Part shown: positions 56,454 to 64,000 of the stretch, in pieces
How the letters are laid out: each line of letters starts with the position of its first letter
How positions within the stretch are numbered: the stretch's first letter is position 1
Source of the DNA: Agromyces mariniharenae
Lineage (GTDB): Bacteria > Actinomycetota > Actinomycetes > Actinomycetales > Microbacteriaceae
DNA: 64,000 bases
Assembly: GCF_008122505.1 (NCBI RefSeq)
Contig: NZ_VSSB01000002.1
Location: 992,001 to 1,056,000, forward strand
Direction: 5' to 3'
Program-made: the position numbers and the translations under genes
Notes under the pieces: model-generated
What the model saw: only the letters and a program-made list of their open reading frames with translations
Database searches by the model: none
Told to the model about the DNA's origin: nothing

Positions 56454-57458
56454 TCAGTGCGCTGCGGCCTCGATGGAGGCGCGCGTCACGCGCTTGCGGA
56501 ACACCCAGTACGTCCAGCCCTGGTAGGCGAGCACGAGCGGCAGGAACACCACGGCCACCCAGCTCATGACCGTGAGCGTGTACGCCGAGCTCGAGGCGTT
56601 CTCGATCGTGAGGCTGTTCGCCGGGTCGTTCGAGGCGGGCATCACGTCGGGGAACAGCGCGGCGAAGAGTGCGAGCACGGCCGTCGCGACCGTGATCGCG
56701 AGCAACGTGAACGCGATGCCCTCGGCTCCGCGCAGGTTCGCGAGCCAGCCGCCGATGAGGGCGACCGCAGCGACACCCGCGAGGATCCAGAACCAGAGGG
56801 TCCCGAACGCGAGGCCCGTCCAGAGCAGGAACAGCGCAGCGACGACGATCGTGAGGACGCCCGCGCGCGTCGCGAGCCGGCGCGCCCGCTCGCGGATCTC
56901 GCCCTCCGTCTTCAGTGAGACGAACACGACCCCGTGGGTGAAGAACAGCAGGAGCGTCGTGAGCCCGCCGAGCAGCGCGTACGGGTTGAGCAGGTCGAAC
57001 AGCGTGCCCGTGTAGTTGTGGTCGGCGTCGAGCGGCACCCCCTGCACGATGTTCGCGAACGCGACGCCCCAGAGCAGCGCGGGCACGGCGGAGCCGACGA
57101 CGATCATGCCGTCGAACCAGCGCTTCCACCTCGACTCGGGCCGCTGGTGCCGGTACTCGAACGACACGCCGCGGGCGATGAGCGCGAGCAGGATGAGCAG
57201 CAGCGCGAGGTAGAACCCCGAGAAGAGGGTCGCGTACCACTCGGGGAACGCCGCGAACAGCGACGCGCCCGCCACGATGACCCAGGTCTCGTTGAGGTCC
57301 CACACGGGGCCGATCGTGTTGATGAGCACGCGGCGATCGGTGTCGTCCCTGCCGAGGAACGGCAGCGACATCCCGACGCCGAAGTCGAACCCGTCGAGCA
57401 CGAAGTAGCCCACGAAGAGGAACGCGACGATCCAGAACCAGAGTTGTGCGAGATCCAT
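56454..57458 (-). CDS. cydB: cytochrome bd oxidase subunit II
   Basis: 334 aa, eight or more membrane helices. Starts MDLAQLWFWIVAFLFVGYFV with LDGFDFGVGM, the usual CydB beginning, and has GPVWDLNETWVIVAGASLFA. Structural partner of CydA in the quinol oxidase. Follows cydA by 12 bases. Confidence 0.95.
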   Translation of the reverse strand: MDLAQLWFWIVAFLFVGYFVLDGFDFGVGMSLPFLGRDDTDRRVLINTIGPVWDLNETWVIVAGASLFAAFPEWYATLFSGFYLALLLILLALIARGVSFEYRHQRPESRWKRWFDGMIVVGSAVPALLWGVAFANIVQGVPLDADHNYTGTLFDLLNPYALLGGLTTLLLFFTHGVVFVSLKTEGEIRERARRLATRAGVLTIVVAALFLLWTGLAFGTLWFWILAGVAAVALIGGWLANLRGAEGIAFTLLAITVATAVLALFAALFPDVMPASNDPANSLTIENASSSAYTLTVMSWVAVVFLPLVLAYQGWTYWVFRKRVTRASIEAAAH

Positions 57459-57470
57459 GTCGGCCCTCTC

Positions 57471-58883
57471 CTAGTACACCGTGGTCGCGGGCTCGACCCG
57501 GCCGGTCTCGGGGTGGGGCTCGCCCACCTCGGGCGGTCCCTTCTTGATGGCGCGGATCACGAGGCGCACCTCGACCACCGCCAGTGCGCCGTAGATCAGC
57601 GTGAACGCGACGAGCGAGATGAGCACGTCGAGCCCGGTGACGTTGGGCGATACCGCCGATTCCGTCCAGAGCAGGCTGAACACGATCCACGGCTGCCGGC
57701 CCATCTCCGTGAAGATCCAGCCGACGATCATCGCGGCGAGCGACAGCGGGAAGCTCCAGATCGCGACCTTCCAGACCCACGCCTGCTTCGGCATGCGCCC
57801 CTTGCGGGTGACCCACAGTCCGACGAGCGCGATGAGCACGTGCAGCATCCCGAGGCCGATCATCCAGCGGAACGACCAGTAGGTGACCCAGATGATCGGG
57901 GCGTAGTCGCCGGGACCGTAGAGCGCCGTGTACTGGGACTGCAGGTCGTTGATGCCCTCGACGCAGCCGTCGAAGCTGTGCGTCGACAGCAGGGAGAGCA
58001 GGTACGGCACCCGGATCGAGAACAGCTCCGACGTGCCGTCGGGCGTGCCGAGGGTGAACAGCGAGAACGAGGCATCCGCACCGCAGACCGTGTCGTAGGT
58101 GGCCTCGGCCGCGGCCATCTTCATCGGCTGCGTCGCCACCATCGCGAGGCTCAACTGGTCGCCGAAGAACGTCGTGAGGATGCCGGCGCCCACCATCGTC
58201 CAGAGGCCGAACTTCAGCGCGGGCCGCATGGTGTCGAGGTGCTGGTTGCGGGCGAGGTGCCAGGCCGCGGCGCTGATCACGAGGCCCGACGACACCATGA
58301 ACGACGCCGCGATGGTGTGCGGGAACGCGGCGAGTGCGACCGGGTTGGTCAGCAGCGCACCGATGTCGACGAGCTCGGCGCGCCCCTTCTCGGCGTTCAT
58401 CTCGTAGCCGACCGGGTTCTGCATGAACGCGTTCGCCGCGATGATGAAGTACGCCGAGAGGATGCTGCCGATCGCGGTCGCCCAGATGGTGGCGAGGTGG
58501 AGCCCCCGCGGCAGCTTGTCCCAGCCGAAGATCCAGAGGCCGATGAACGTCGCCTCGAAGAAGAAGGCGAGCAGGCCCTCGAGCGCGAGCGGGGCGCCGA
58601 ACACGTCGCCCACGAAGCGGGAGTACTCCGACCAGTTCATGCCGAACTGGAACTCCTGCACGATGCCCGTGACCACGCCCATGGCGAAGTTGATGAGGAA
58701 GATCGTGCCGAAGAAGCGCGTGATGCGCAGGTACTCGGCCTTGCCGGTGCGGTACCACGCGGTCTGGAACACCGCGGTGGTGGTCGCGAGTCCGATCGTG
58801 ATCGGGACGAAGAGGAAGTGGTAGACGGTGGTGAGGCCGAACTGCCACCTGGCGAGCAGCAACGGGTCGAGCAGTTCGTTCAC
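57471..58883 (-). CDS. cydA: cytochrome bd oxidase subunit I
   Basis: 470 aa. Quinol:O2 oxidoreductase subunit with three haems. N-terminal WQFGLTTVYHFLFVPITIGL (His near 22 as haem ligand), MNWSEYSRFVGDVFGAPLAL, and the conserved MGRQPWIV block. A short Q loop, as in actinobacteria and Bacillus. GTG start, ribosome site AAAGGGG. Divergent from the BlaI-like gene across twin operators, so cyd expression is probably under that repressor. Confidence 0.96.
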   Translation of the reverse strand: MNELLDPLLLARWQFGLTTVYHFLFVPITIGLATTTAVFQTAWYRTGKAEYLRITRFFGTIFLINFAMGVVTGIVQEFQFGMNWSEYSRFVGDVFGAPLALEGLLAFFFEATFIGLWIFGWDKLPRGLHLATIWATAIGSILSAYFIIAANAFMQNPVGYEMNAEKGRAELVDIGALLTNPVALAAFPHTIAASFMVSSGLVISAAAWHLARNQHLDTMRPALKFGLWTMVGAGILTTFFGDQLSLAMVATQPMKMAAAEATYDTVCGADASFSLFTLGTPDGTSELFSIRVPYLLSLLSTHSFDGCVEGINDLQSQYTALYGPGDYAPIIWVTYWSFRWMIGLGMLHVLIALVGLWVTRKGRMPKQAWVWKVAIWSFPLSLAAMIVGWIFTEMGRQPWIVFSLLWTESAVSPNVTGLDVLISLVAFTLIYGALAVVEVRLVIRAIKKGPPEVGEPHPETGRVEPATTVY

Positions 58884-58924
58884 GGATGCCCCTTTCGGAA
58901 GCGCCGAGTCCCAGGAGGAGATTT

Positions 58925-58962
58925 TCTACACGTCGTAGATATTTCTTCTACGAAGCGTAGAA
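58925..58962. promoter_or_regulatory. twin BlaI-type operators between cydA and blaI
   Basis: TCTACACGTCGTAGA (58925-58939) and TCTACGAAGCGTAGA (58947-58961), both TCTAC-N5-GTAGA, with centres 22 bases apart (two helical turns). The second is extended to TTCTACG-AAG-CGTAGAA. They overlap the probable -35 of the repressor gene and lie in the cydA leader, so one dimer pair could control both directions. Confidence 0.85.
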
Positions 58963-58992
58963 CATTTGGGCCGTCGGCGGTAGTCTGGTGGC

Positions 58993-59364
58993 ATGGCGAG
59001 TCTTGGCGAGTTGGAGCGCTCCGTGATGGAGGTGCTCTGGACGACCGACGGCGCGCTCACCGCGAACGAGCTGCGCGACGCGCTCGCCGTGCGCGACGAG
59101 CCGGGTCGCACGGTGGCCACCACGACCGTGCTCACGGTGCTCTCGCGCCTCGAGCGCAAGGGGTTCGTCGCCCGCACGCGCGACGTGCGACCGCACCGCT
59201 ACCACGCGCTGCTCAGCCGTGAGGAGCACACCGCCGAGCTCATGCACGAGGTGCTCGACAAGGCCTCCGACCGCGACGCGGCCCTCGCCCGGTTCGTGAG
59301 CACCGCCACCGTGGGCGAGGCCGACACGCTGCGCCGCCTGCTCGACGAGCTCGCCCGCCGCTGA
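58993..59364 (+). CDS. BlaI/MecI-family transcriptional repressor
   Basis: 123 aa winged-helix repressor: GELERSVMEVLWTTDGALTA, RTVATTTVLTVLSRLERKGF, and the C-terminal dimer region with LARFVSTATVGEADTLRRLL. TAGTCT lies six bases before the ATG (leaderless). Paired with a membrane metalloprotease of the BlaR1/M56 type that would inactivate it. There is no beta-lactamase gene nearby; the divergent cydABDC operon is the natural target. Confidence 0.9.
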   Translation: MASLGELERSVMEVLWTTDGALTANELRDALAVRDEPGRTVATTTVLTVLSRLERKGFVARTRDVRPHRYHALLSREEHTAELMHEVLDKASDRDAALARFVSTATVGEADTLRRLLDELARR

Positions 59365-59366
59365 CC

Positions 59367-60311
59367 ATGCTCGCCGTCTCGGCGGTGCTCGGGATCCTCG
59401 CCCTCGCACTCGCGTGGCCCGTGCCCGTGGCGCTCTCGCGCGCCGACTGGCCCTCCCGAACGCCCGCCGCGGCCCTCGCCCTCTGGCAGGCCATCGCACT
59501 CGCCGGCGGCCTCTCGATGATCGGATGCCTCCTCGCGTACGGCTCGGCGCCCGCGGGCTCGCTGCCCGCCACCGTGGTCGCGCTCGCGCCCCACCTCCTC
59601 GACGGCCCGCTCCCGGCAGGGTTCGGCGTCGCCGAGCTCGCGGCGCTCACCCTCGCGGGTGCCGTCACGCTGCTGCTCCTGCTCAACCTCGGGCTCGTCG
59701 CCGTGCGCGCCGAGCGCGAGCGCCGGAGGCAGCACCAGCTCATCGACCTGCTCAGCGACCCGCTGCCCGGCGAGCCCCGCACGCGCGTCCTCGCGACGCC
59801 GGTGCCGCTCGCCTACTGCGTGCCGGGCATCCGCACCGCGACCGTGCTCACCGACGGGCTCATCGACGCGCTCTCCCCCGACGAGCTCGGCGCCGTGATC
59901 GTGCACGAGCGCACCCATCTCGAGCAGCTGCACCACCTCGTGCGCCTCGCGTTCCGCGCCTGGCACAGCGCCATCCCGTGGTTCCCCATCGCGAACCGCG
60001 CCGAGCGCTCGGTCGTGACGCTCACCGAGATGCTCGCCGACGACGGCGCGCGTCGCGTCAAGGGCGACGAAGCGCTGCGACGCGCCCTCGAGCGCGTCGG
60101 CAACGCGGGCGAGTCCGCGTCGTTCCCGGATGCCGCGACGGGAGCCGATCCCGACGCGGCGATGCTCGCCGCCCGCCTCGGTCGGCTCAGCTCGGCGCCC
60201 GGCGGGTCCCGCGACGCGCGCGGAGCGCGCGTCGCCGCCCTCGCGGCATCCGTCCTGCTCGTCGCCGTCCCCCTGCTGGGGTATGCCGCGATCCTCGGAA
60301 TCGTCCCGTAG
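59367..60311 (+). CDS. M56-family membrane metallopeptidase
   Basis: 314 aa. About four membrane helices and the zinc motif VIVHERTHLEQLHH (HExxH near residue 180) with a following helix, as in BlaR1/MecR1 protease domains, but without the penicillin-binding sensor domain. It follows the repressor by two bases. Likely releases the repressor in response to an unknown signal. Confidence 0.88.
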   Translation: MLAVSAVLGILALALAWPVPVALSRADWPSRTPAAALALWQAIALAGGLSMIGCLLAYGSAPAGSLPATVVALAPHLLDGPLPAGFGVAELAALTLAGAVTLLLLLNLGLVAVRAERERRRQHQLIDLLSDPLPGEPRTRVLATPVPLAYCVPGIRTATVLTDGLIDALSPDELGAVIVHERTHLEQLHHLVRLAFRAWHSAIPWFPIANRAERSVVTLTEMLADDGARRVKGDEALRRALERVGNAGESASFPDAATGADPDAAMLAARLGRLSSAPGGSRDARGARVAALAASVLLVAVPLLGYAAILGIVP

Positions 60312-60350
60312 GGTGACGCGTCGGAGGGCCGCCGTGGATACGCTCGAACG

Positions 60351-61088
60351 GTGAACGAGCTCCTCGACTGGATCCTCGACACGGTGCAGGCCGTGGACCC
60401 GGTCGTGCGCACGCTGCTCGCGGGGCTCGGCATCATGCTCGAGACGTCGGTGCTCATCGGCCTCGTGGTGCCGGGCGACACCATCGTGCTCGTCGCGTCG
60501 ACGGCGGTAGACGGCGTCGGCGAGTACCTCGCCCTCGCGTTCGCCGTCATCGTGGGCGCGCTCGTCGGCGAGAGCATCGGGTTCGCCCTCGGCCGCTGGT
60601 TCGGGCCGCACATCCACCGCTCCCGGCTCGGACGACGGATCGGCGACGAGAACTGGGCGCGCGCGCAGCGCTACCTCGACCGCCGCGGCGGCCCGGCGGT
60701 CTTCCTCTCCCGCTTCCTTCCCGTGCTGCACTCGCTCGTGCCGCTCACGGTCGGCATGAGCACCATGAGCTACCGCCGGTTCATGGCGTGGACGGTGCCC
60801 GCGTGCGTCATCTGGGCGTTCGCGTACGTCACGGTCGGGTGGCTCGCCGCGGGCAGCTACCGCGAGCTGAGCCGGGAACTGCACTGGGCGGGCTACATCT
60901 TCGTCGCGGTCATCGCGGTGTTCCTCCTCGCGGTCTGGGCGGCGAAGAAGCTCATCATGCGCGTGGAGTCACGGCACATGGAGGCGCCCGCGGCCGAGGG
61001 CGCCACCGAAGGGTCGGTGCCCGTCGGTGCCGACCGCGACGACGAAGGGCCGGACGCCGAAGCATCCGACCCCTCGCCTCGCGGATAG
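60351..61088 (+). CDS. DedA-family membrane protein
   Basis: 245 aa. DedA/SNARE-associated fold: MLETSVLIGLVVPGDTIVLV, GALVGESIGFALGRWFGPHI, FLSRFLPVLHSLVPLTVGMS and further membrane helices, then a charged C-terminal tail. Implicated in lipid flipping or membrane homeostasis. TACGCT six bases before the GTG indicates a leaderless transcript. Confidence 0.92.
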   Translation: MNELLDWILDTVQAVDPVVRTLLAGLGIMLETSVLIGLVVPGDTIVLVASTAVDGVGEYLALAFAVIVGALVGESIGFALGRWFGPHIHRSRLGRRIGDENWARAQRYLDRRGGPAVFLSRFLPVLHSLVPLTVGMSTMSYRRFMAWTVPACVIWAFAYVTVGWLAAGSYRELSRELHWAGYIFVAVIAVFLLAVWAAKKLIMRVESRHMEAPAAEGATEGSVPVGADRDDEGPDAEASDPSPRG

Positions 61089-61107
61089 CACCGCTCGGAC
61101 GACTGCC

Positions 61108-62031
61108 CTAGAACAGCGACTGCTCCGAGAGCCAGTCGCTCGCGATCTGTTCGGCCGACTCCTGCTCGTTGACGCTCAACGCATTGAGCTGCACGAGGTC
61201 CTCGGCGGTCAGCGCCGCGCTCACCGTGTTGATGACGTCGGCGATCTCGTCGGTGACCTTCTCGCTCACGACGGGCACGACGTGCGACGCGAGGAAGAGC
61301 CCCTCGGGGTCCTCGAGCGTCACGAGGTCGTTCGCCGCGATGTTCGGGTCGGCGCTGTAGATGTTCACCATCTGCACCTGATCGTCGACGAGTGCCTTCA
61401 GCGTGAGCGGGCCGCCGCTGTCCTCGATCGGCGTGAAGCCGACCTCGACGCCGTAGACCGACTTCAGCCCGTCGGGTCCGTAGGGACGCGTCGCCAGCTC
61501 GGAGTTGCCGCCGAGGGTGATCGGCGTGGTGACGTTCTTCAGGTCGGCGAGGCTCGTGACGTCGTTCTCCTCCGAGAACGTCTTCGTCACGTTGTACGAG
61601 TCCTGGTCGGTCGCCGGCGACTGGTCGAGCACGCGCAGCCCCTCGGGCAGCGACGTCTCGAGCTCGGCGTAGACGTCGTCGCTCGTGGTCGCCTCGGTGT
61701 CGGGCACGTAGTACTGCAGCAGGTTGCCCGTGTACTCGGGGAAGACGTCGATCGCGCCGCCCTCGATCTCGGGGATGTACACCTCGCGCTGGCCGATGCG
61801 GAACTGCCGGTCGACCGTGTAGCCGTTCTCCTCGAGCGCCTGCGCGTAGATCTCGGCGATGATCTCGTTGGAGTAGTAGTCCTGCGAGCCGACGACGAGC
61901 GTCTCGGACGACGCCTCGCCCGTGGATCCGCCGTCGAGCGGATCGCCCGACGCACACCCTGCCAGGGCCACTGTCGCCCCGACCGCGACCGCTGCGAGCG
62001 CAACGAGCCGGCCTTTTCCTGCGGTGATCAT
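61108..62031 (-). CDS. osmolyte ABC transporter, substrate-binding lipoprotein
   Basis: 307 aa. OpuBC/ProX/OsmF type. Lipobox ATVALAGCASG (Cys near 26), then ETLVVGSQDYYSNEIIAEIY, GAIDVFPEYTGNLLQYY and SADPNIAANDLVTLEDP, the family's ligand-binding pattern. Binds glycine betaine, choline or a related quaternary amine. Overlaps the upstream permease by four bases. Confidence 0.92.
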   Translation of the reverse strand: MITAGKGRLVALAAVAVGATVALAGCASGDPLDGGSTGEASSETLVVGSQDYYSNEIIAEIYAQALEENGYTVDRQFRIGQREVYIPEIEGGAIDVFPEYTGNLLQYYVPDTEATTSDDVYAELETSLPEGLRVLDQSPATDQDSYNVTKTFSEENDVTSLADLKNVTTPITLGGNSELATRPYGPDGLKSVYGVEVGFTPIEDSGGPLTLKALVDDQVQMVNIYSADPNIAANDLVTLEDPEGLFLASHVVPVVSEKVTDEIADVINTVSAALTAEDLVQLNALSVNEQESAEQIASDWLSEQSLF

Positions 62032-62771
62032 GTTCGATTCCCTTCATTGATGGGTTGCCCCAGTGCCGCTCGGGACCGGGCCGGTCGCGAACGGAGCTCG
62101 GTGGACCTCGCGGCCCGCACCCCGGCGGGCACCACGAGTCGCTGGGTGATCGCGAAGCAGCCGTCGACGACGAGCGCGAGGATGATCACCAGGATGGAGC
62201 CGCCGAGCATCTCGGCGTAGTCGCGGGTCTTCAGCCCCTCGAAGATGAAGCGGCCGAGGCCCTCGTCGGCGATGTAGGCCGCCAGGGTCGCCGTCGCGAT
62301 GATCTGCAGCGTGGCCGAGCGGATGCCGCCGACGACGATCGGCATGCCGAGGGGCAGCTCGACCTTGCCCACGATCTGGTCCTCGCGCATGCCCATCGCG
62401 CGCGCCGCGTCGATCGTGCGCCGGTCGACGGACTCGAACCCGGCGTAGGCGCCCGCGAGGAGCGGCGGGATCGCGAGGATGACGAGCGCGATGATCGGCG
62501 CGGCGAGGCCGATGCCCAGCCAGAGCCCGAACAGTGTCAGCGCGCCGAGCGTGGGCAGCGCCCGCAGGCCGCCCGAGACGCCCACGGCCAGGTTCTTGCC
62601 CCGGCCGGTGTGGCCGATCACCCCGCCGAGCGGGAGCGCGATCACGGCGGCGATGACGAGCACGACCGCGGAGATCGCGAGGTGCTGGGCGATGCGGATG
62701 GGGATGCTGCCCGGCCCCGTCCAGTTCGCGGGATCGAGGATCCAGGCGATGCCCTCGAGGAACAGGTTCAT
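62028..62771 (-). CDS. osmolyte ABC transporter permease (OpuB type)
   Basis: 247 aa, about six membrane helices. SGGLRALPTLGALTLFGLWL and the ABC-contact loop SVDRRTIDAARAMGMREDQI with VELPLGMPIVVGGIRSATLQ. A basic C-terminal extension after the last helix. ATG 62771 overlaps the preceding permease stop. Confidence 0.93.
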   Translation of the reverse strand: MNLFLEGIAWILDPANWTGPGSIPIRIAQHLAISAVVLVIAAVIALPLGGVIGHTGRGKNLAVGVSGGLRALPTLGALTLFGLWLGIGLAAPIIALVILAIPPLLAGAYAGFESVDRRTIDAARAMGMREDQIVGKVELPLGMPIVVGGIRSATLQIIATATLAAYIADEGLGRFIFEGLKTRDYAEMLGGSILVIILALVVDGCFAITQRLVVPAGVRAARSTELRSRPARSRAALGQPINEGNRT

Positions 62772-63457
62772 GCGTCGACCCGTCTCGCCACGGACACCGA
62801 CGCCGATGAGCGACGCACCGCCTCGCCCGCCCTGGTCCACGGCATGAGCATTCGGCCGAGGAGCACGGCGGCGCCGTCGAGCGCGAGCGCGAGCACGATG
62901 GTCATCACGATGCCGGTGGCGATCTCGACCTCGATGCCGCGCTGGAAGCCGTCGGTGAAGAGGCTGCCGAGGCTCGGCACGCCGATGACCGCGCCGACGG
63001 TGACGAGGCTCACCGTGCTCACGATCACGACGCGCAGGCCCGACAGGAGCACGGGGCCGGCCAGCGGCAGCTCGACGCCCCAGAACCGGCCGCGTTCGGA
63101 GTAGCCGACGGCGGTGGCCGACTGGCGCACGTCGGGCGCGACCGCGTCGAACGCGTCGGCGGCGGTGCGCACGATCACGGCGATGCCGTAGAGCGTGAGG
63201 GCGATCACGAGGTTCAGCGGCGACCGAAGGCTGAGGCCAGTGATCGGCGGCAGCGCGACGAACAGCGCGAGCGACGGGATGGCGTAGAGCAGGCCGCAGA
63301 GTGAGAGCAGCACGCCCCGCGACCACTGGTAGCGGTGCGCGAGCCACCCGATCGGGACGGAGATCACGAAGCTCAGTATGATCGCGGGCACCGACAATGC
63401 CAGGTGGACGAGCGTGAGCTCGCCGACGAGGTCGAGGTTCGACCAGAGCCAGTTCAC
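62768..63457 (-). CDS. osmolyte ABC transporter permease (second subunit)
   Basis: 229 aa. MNWLWSNLDLVGELTLVHLA, LLYAIPSLALFVALPPITG, the coupling loop AFDAVAPDVRQSATAVGYSE with ELPLAGPVLLSGLRVVIVST. GTG 63457 overlaps the ATPase stop by four bases. Pairs with the other permease to form the pore. Confidence 0.93.
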   Translation of the reverse strand: MNWLWSNLDLVGELTLVHLALSVPAIILSFVISVPIGWLAHRYQWSRGVLLSLCGLLYAIPSLALFVALPPITGLSLRSPLNLVIALTLYGIAVIVRTAADAFDAVAPDVRQSATAVGYSERGRFWGVELPLAGPVLLSGLRVVIVSTVSLVTVGAVIGVPSLGSLFTDGFQRGIEVEIATGIVMTIVLALALDGAAVLLGRMLMPWTRAGEAVRRSSASVSVARRVDA

Positions 63458-64000
63458 GGGGTCAGGACCCCGGCCGGCCGGCCGTCGGCGTCCACGACCA
63501 CGCTGCGGCCATCCACGTCCGTCACGTGCAGCGCCCGCTTGCCGCGGTCCGCGCCCACGAAGTCCGCGACGAACGCGTCGGCGGGGTGCGCGAGGATCTC
63601 GGCGGGCGAGGCGGCCTGCGAGATCCGACCGCCCTGCTGCATGATGATTACCTGGTCGCCGAGGAGGAACGCCTCGTCGATGTCGTGGGTCACGAACACG
63701 ACGGTCTTGCCGAGCTCGCCCTGCAGCCGCAGGAGCTCCTGCTGGAGCTCGGCGCGCACGATGGGGTCGACGGCACCGAACGGCTCGTCCATGAGGAGGA
63801 TGTTGGGATCGACCGCCAGCCCGCGGGCCACGCCGACGCGCTGCTGCTGGCCGCCCGAGAGCTGACTCGGGTAGCGGTCGGCGAGCGAACGGTCGAGCCC
63901 GACCGTGTCGAGCAGCTCGAGGGCCCGCTCGTACGCCTCCTTCTTGCGGGTCCCCCGCAGCAGCGGAACGGTGGCGACGTTGTCGATCACCTTCCGGTGC
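63454..64000 (-). CDS. osmolyte ABC transporter ATP-binding protein (5' end outside window)
   Basis: At least 181 residues. Signature [16 protein letters not shown], Walker B ILLMDEPFGAVDPIVR, H-loop VFVTHDIDEA and a short C-terminal regulatory segment. Walker A lies beyond base 64000. No full CBS pair in the visible part. Partner of the two permeases and the lipoprotein. Confidence 0.93.
   Translation of the reverse strand, partial: HRKVIDNVATVPLLRGTRKKEAYERALELLDTVGLDRSLADRYPSQLSGGQQQRVGVARGLAVDPNILLMDEPFGAVDPIVRAELQQELLRLQGELGKTVVFVTHDIDEAFLLGDQVIIMQQGGRISQAASPAEILAHPADAFVADFVGADRGKRALHVTDVDGRSVVVDADGRPAGVLTP

Noticed and set aside
54687..59222. Very long plus-strand frames over cydC, cydD, cydB and cydA
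   Set aside because: Antisense shadows; His/Glu/Arg/Asp-rich translations without motifs.

Overview
High-GC DNA (roughly 70 percent G+C) with gene content and order typical of an actinobacterium, most likely of the family Microbacteriaceae. The supporting orders are dnaG-dgt-dusB, leuA-recO-uppS, era-CBS-ybeY-phoH-HIT-rsmE-dnaJ-hrcA, hemW, and lepA-rpsT-holA-comEC-comEA-leuS. Genus assignment is not possible from sequence reading alone. Many genes overlap by 1-8 bases (ATGA or GTGA junctions). Several are preceded by a TANNNT box exactly 6 bases before the start codon, the usual architecture of leaderless actinobacterial mRNAs.

Layout. 1-14.2 kb: dnaG (cut by the window edge), dgt, dusB, a YbaK deacylase, a FrnE-type DsbA protein with a coupled 41-aa protein, uppS, recO, a TRIC-type channel, leuA with a leucine leader peptide and attenuator, a MacB-like ABC exporter and a DesK-type two-component pair. 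Three loci here carry a family of 44-base palindromic repeats at gene ends. 14.2-24.8 kb: era, CBS/CorC-like protein, ybeY, phoH, HIT, rsmE, dnaJ, hrcA with a CIRCE operator, two DUF4870 membrane proteins, hemW and a DUF1990 protein. 24.8-27.5 kb: two paralogous Cys-containing surface proteins.

27.5-36.8 kb: an integrative element of about 9.3 kb inserted into the last codons of lepA. It carries a large serine integrase next to the left junction, a lone P22-type major capsid protein, an HNH-like zinc protein behind a structured leader, a run of tiny coupled genes, zinc-ribbon proteins, membrane proteins and an EF-Tu domain III-like protein. It also has an array of small hairpins and two 180-base direct repeats. 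No terminase, portal, scaffold or tail gene is recognisable. Three copies of the lepA 3' end (left, middle, right) show that two units are stacked at the site. This is the best candidate in the window for an undescribed system: a minimal capsid-encoding satellite-like island.

36.8-64 kb: lepA, a NarL-type two-component pair, a hydrolase, a VOC protein, rpsT, holA, comEC, comEA, leuS, pabB, a secreted M28 peptidase, cydABDC facing a BlaI-type repressor/M56 protease pair across twin operators, a DedA protein, and an OpuB-type osmolyte ABC transporter cut by the window end.

The heptamer GGATGCC (either strand) occurs about 70 times by eye in the host DNA, but only once in the 9.3-kb island.
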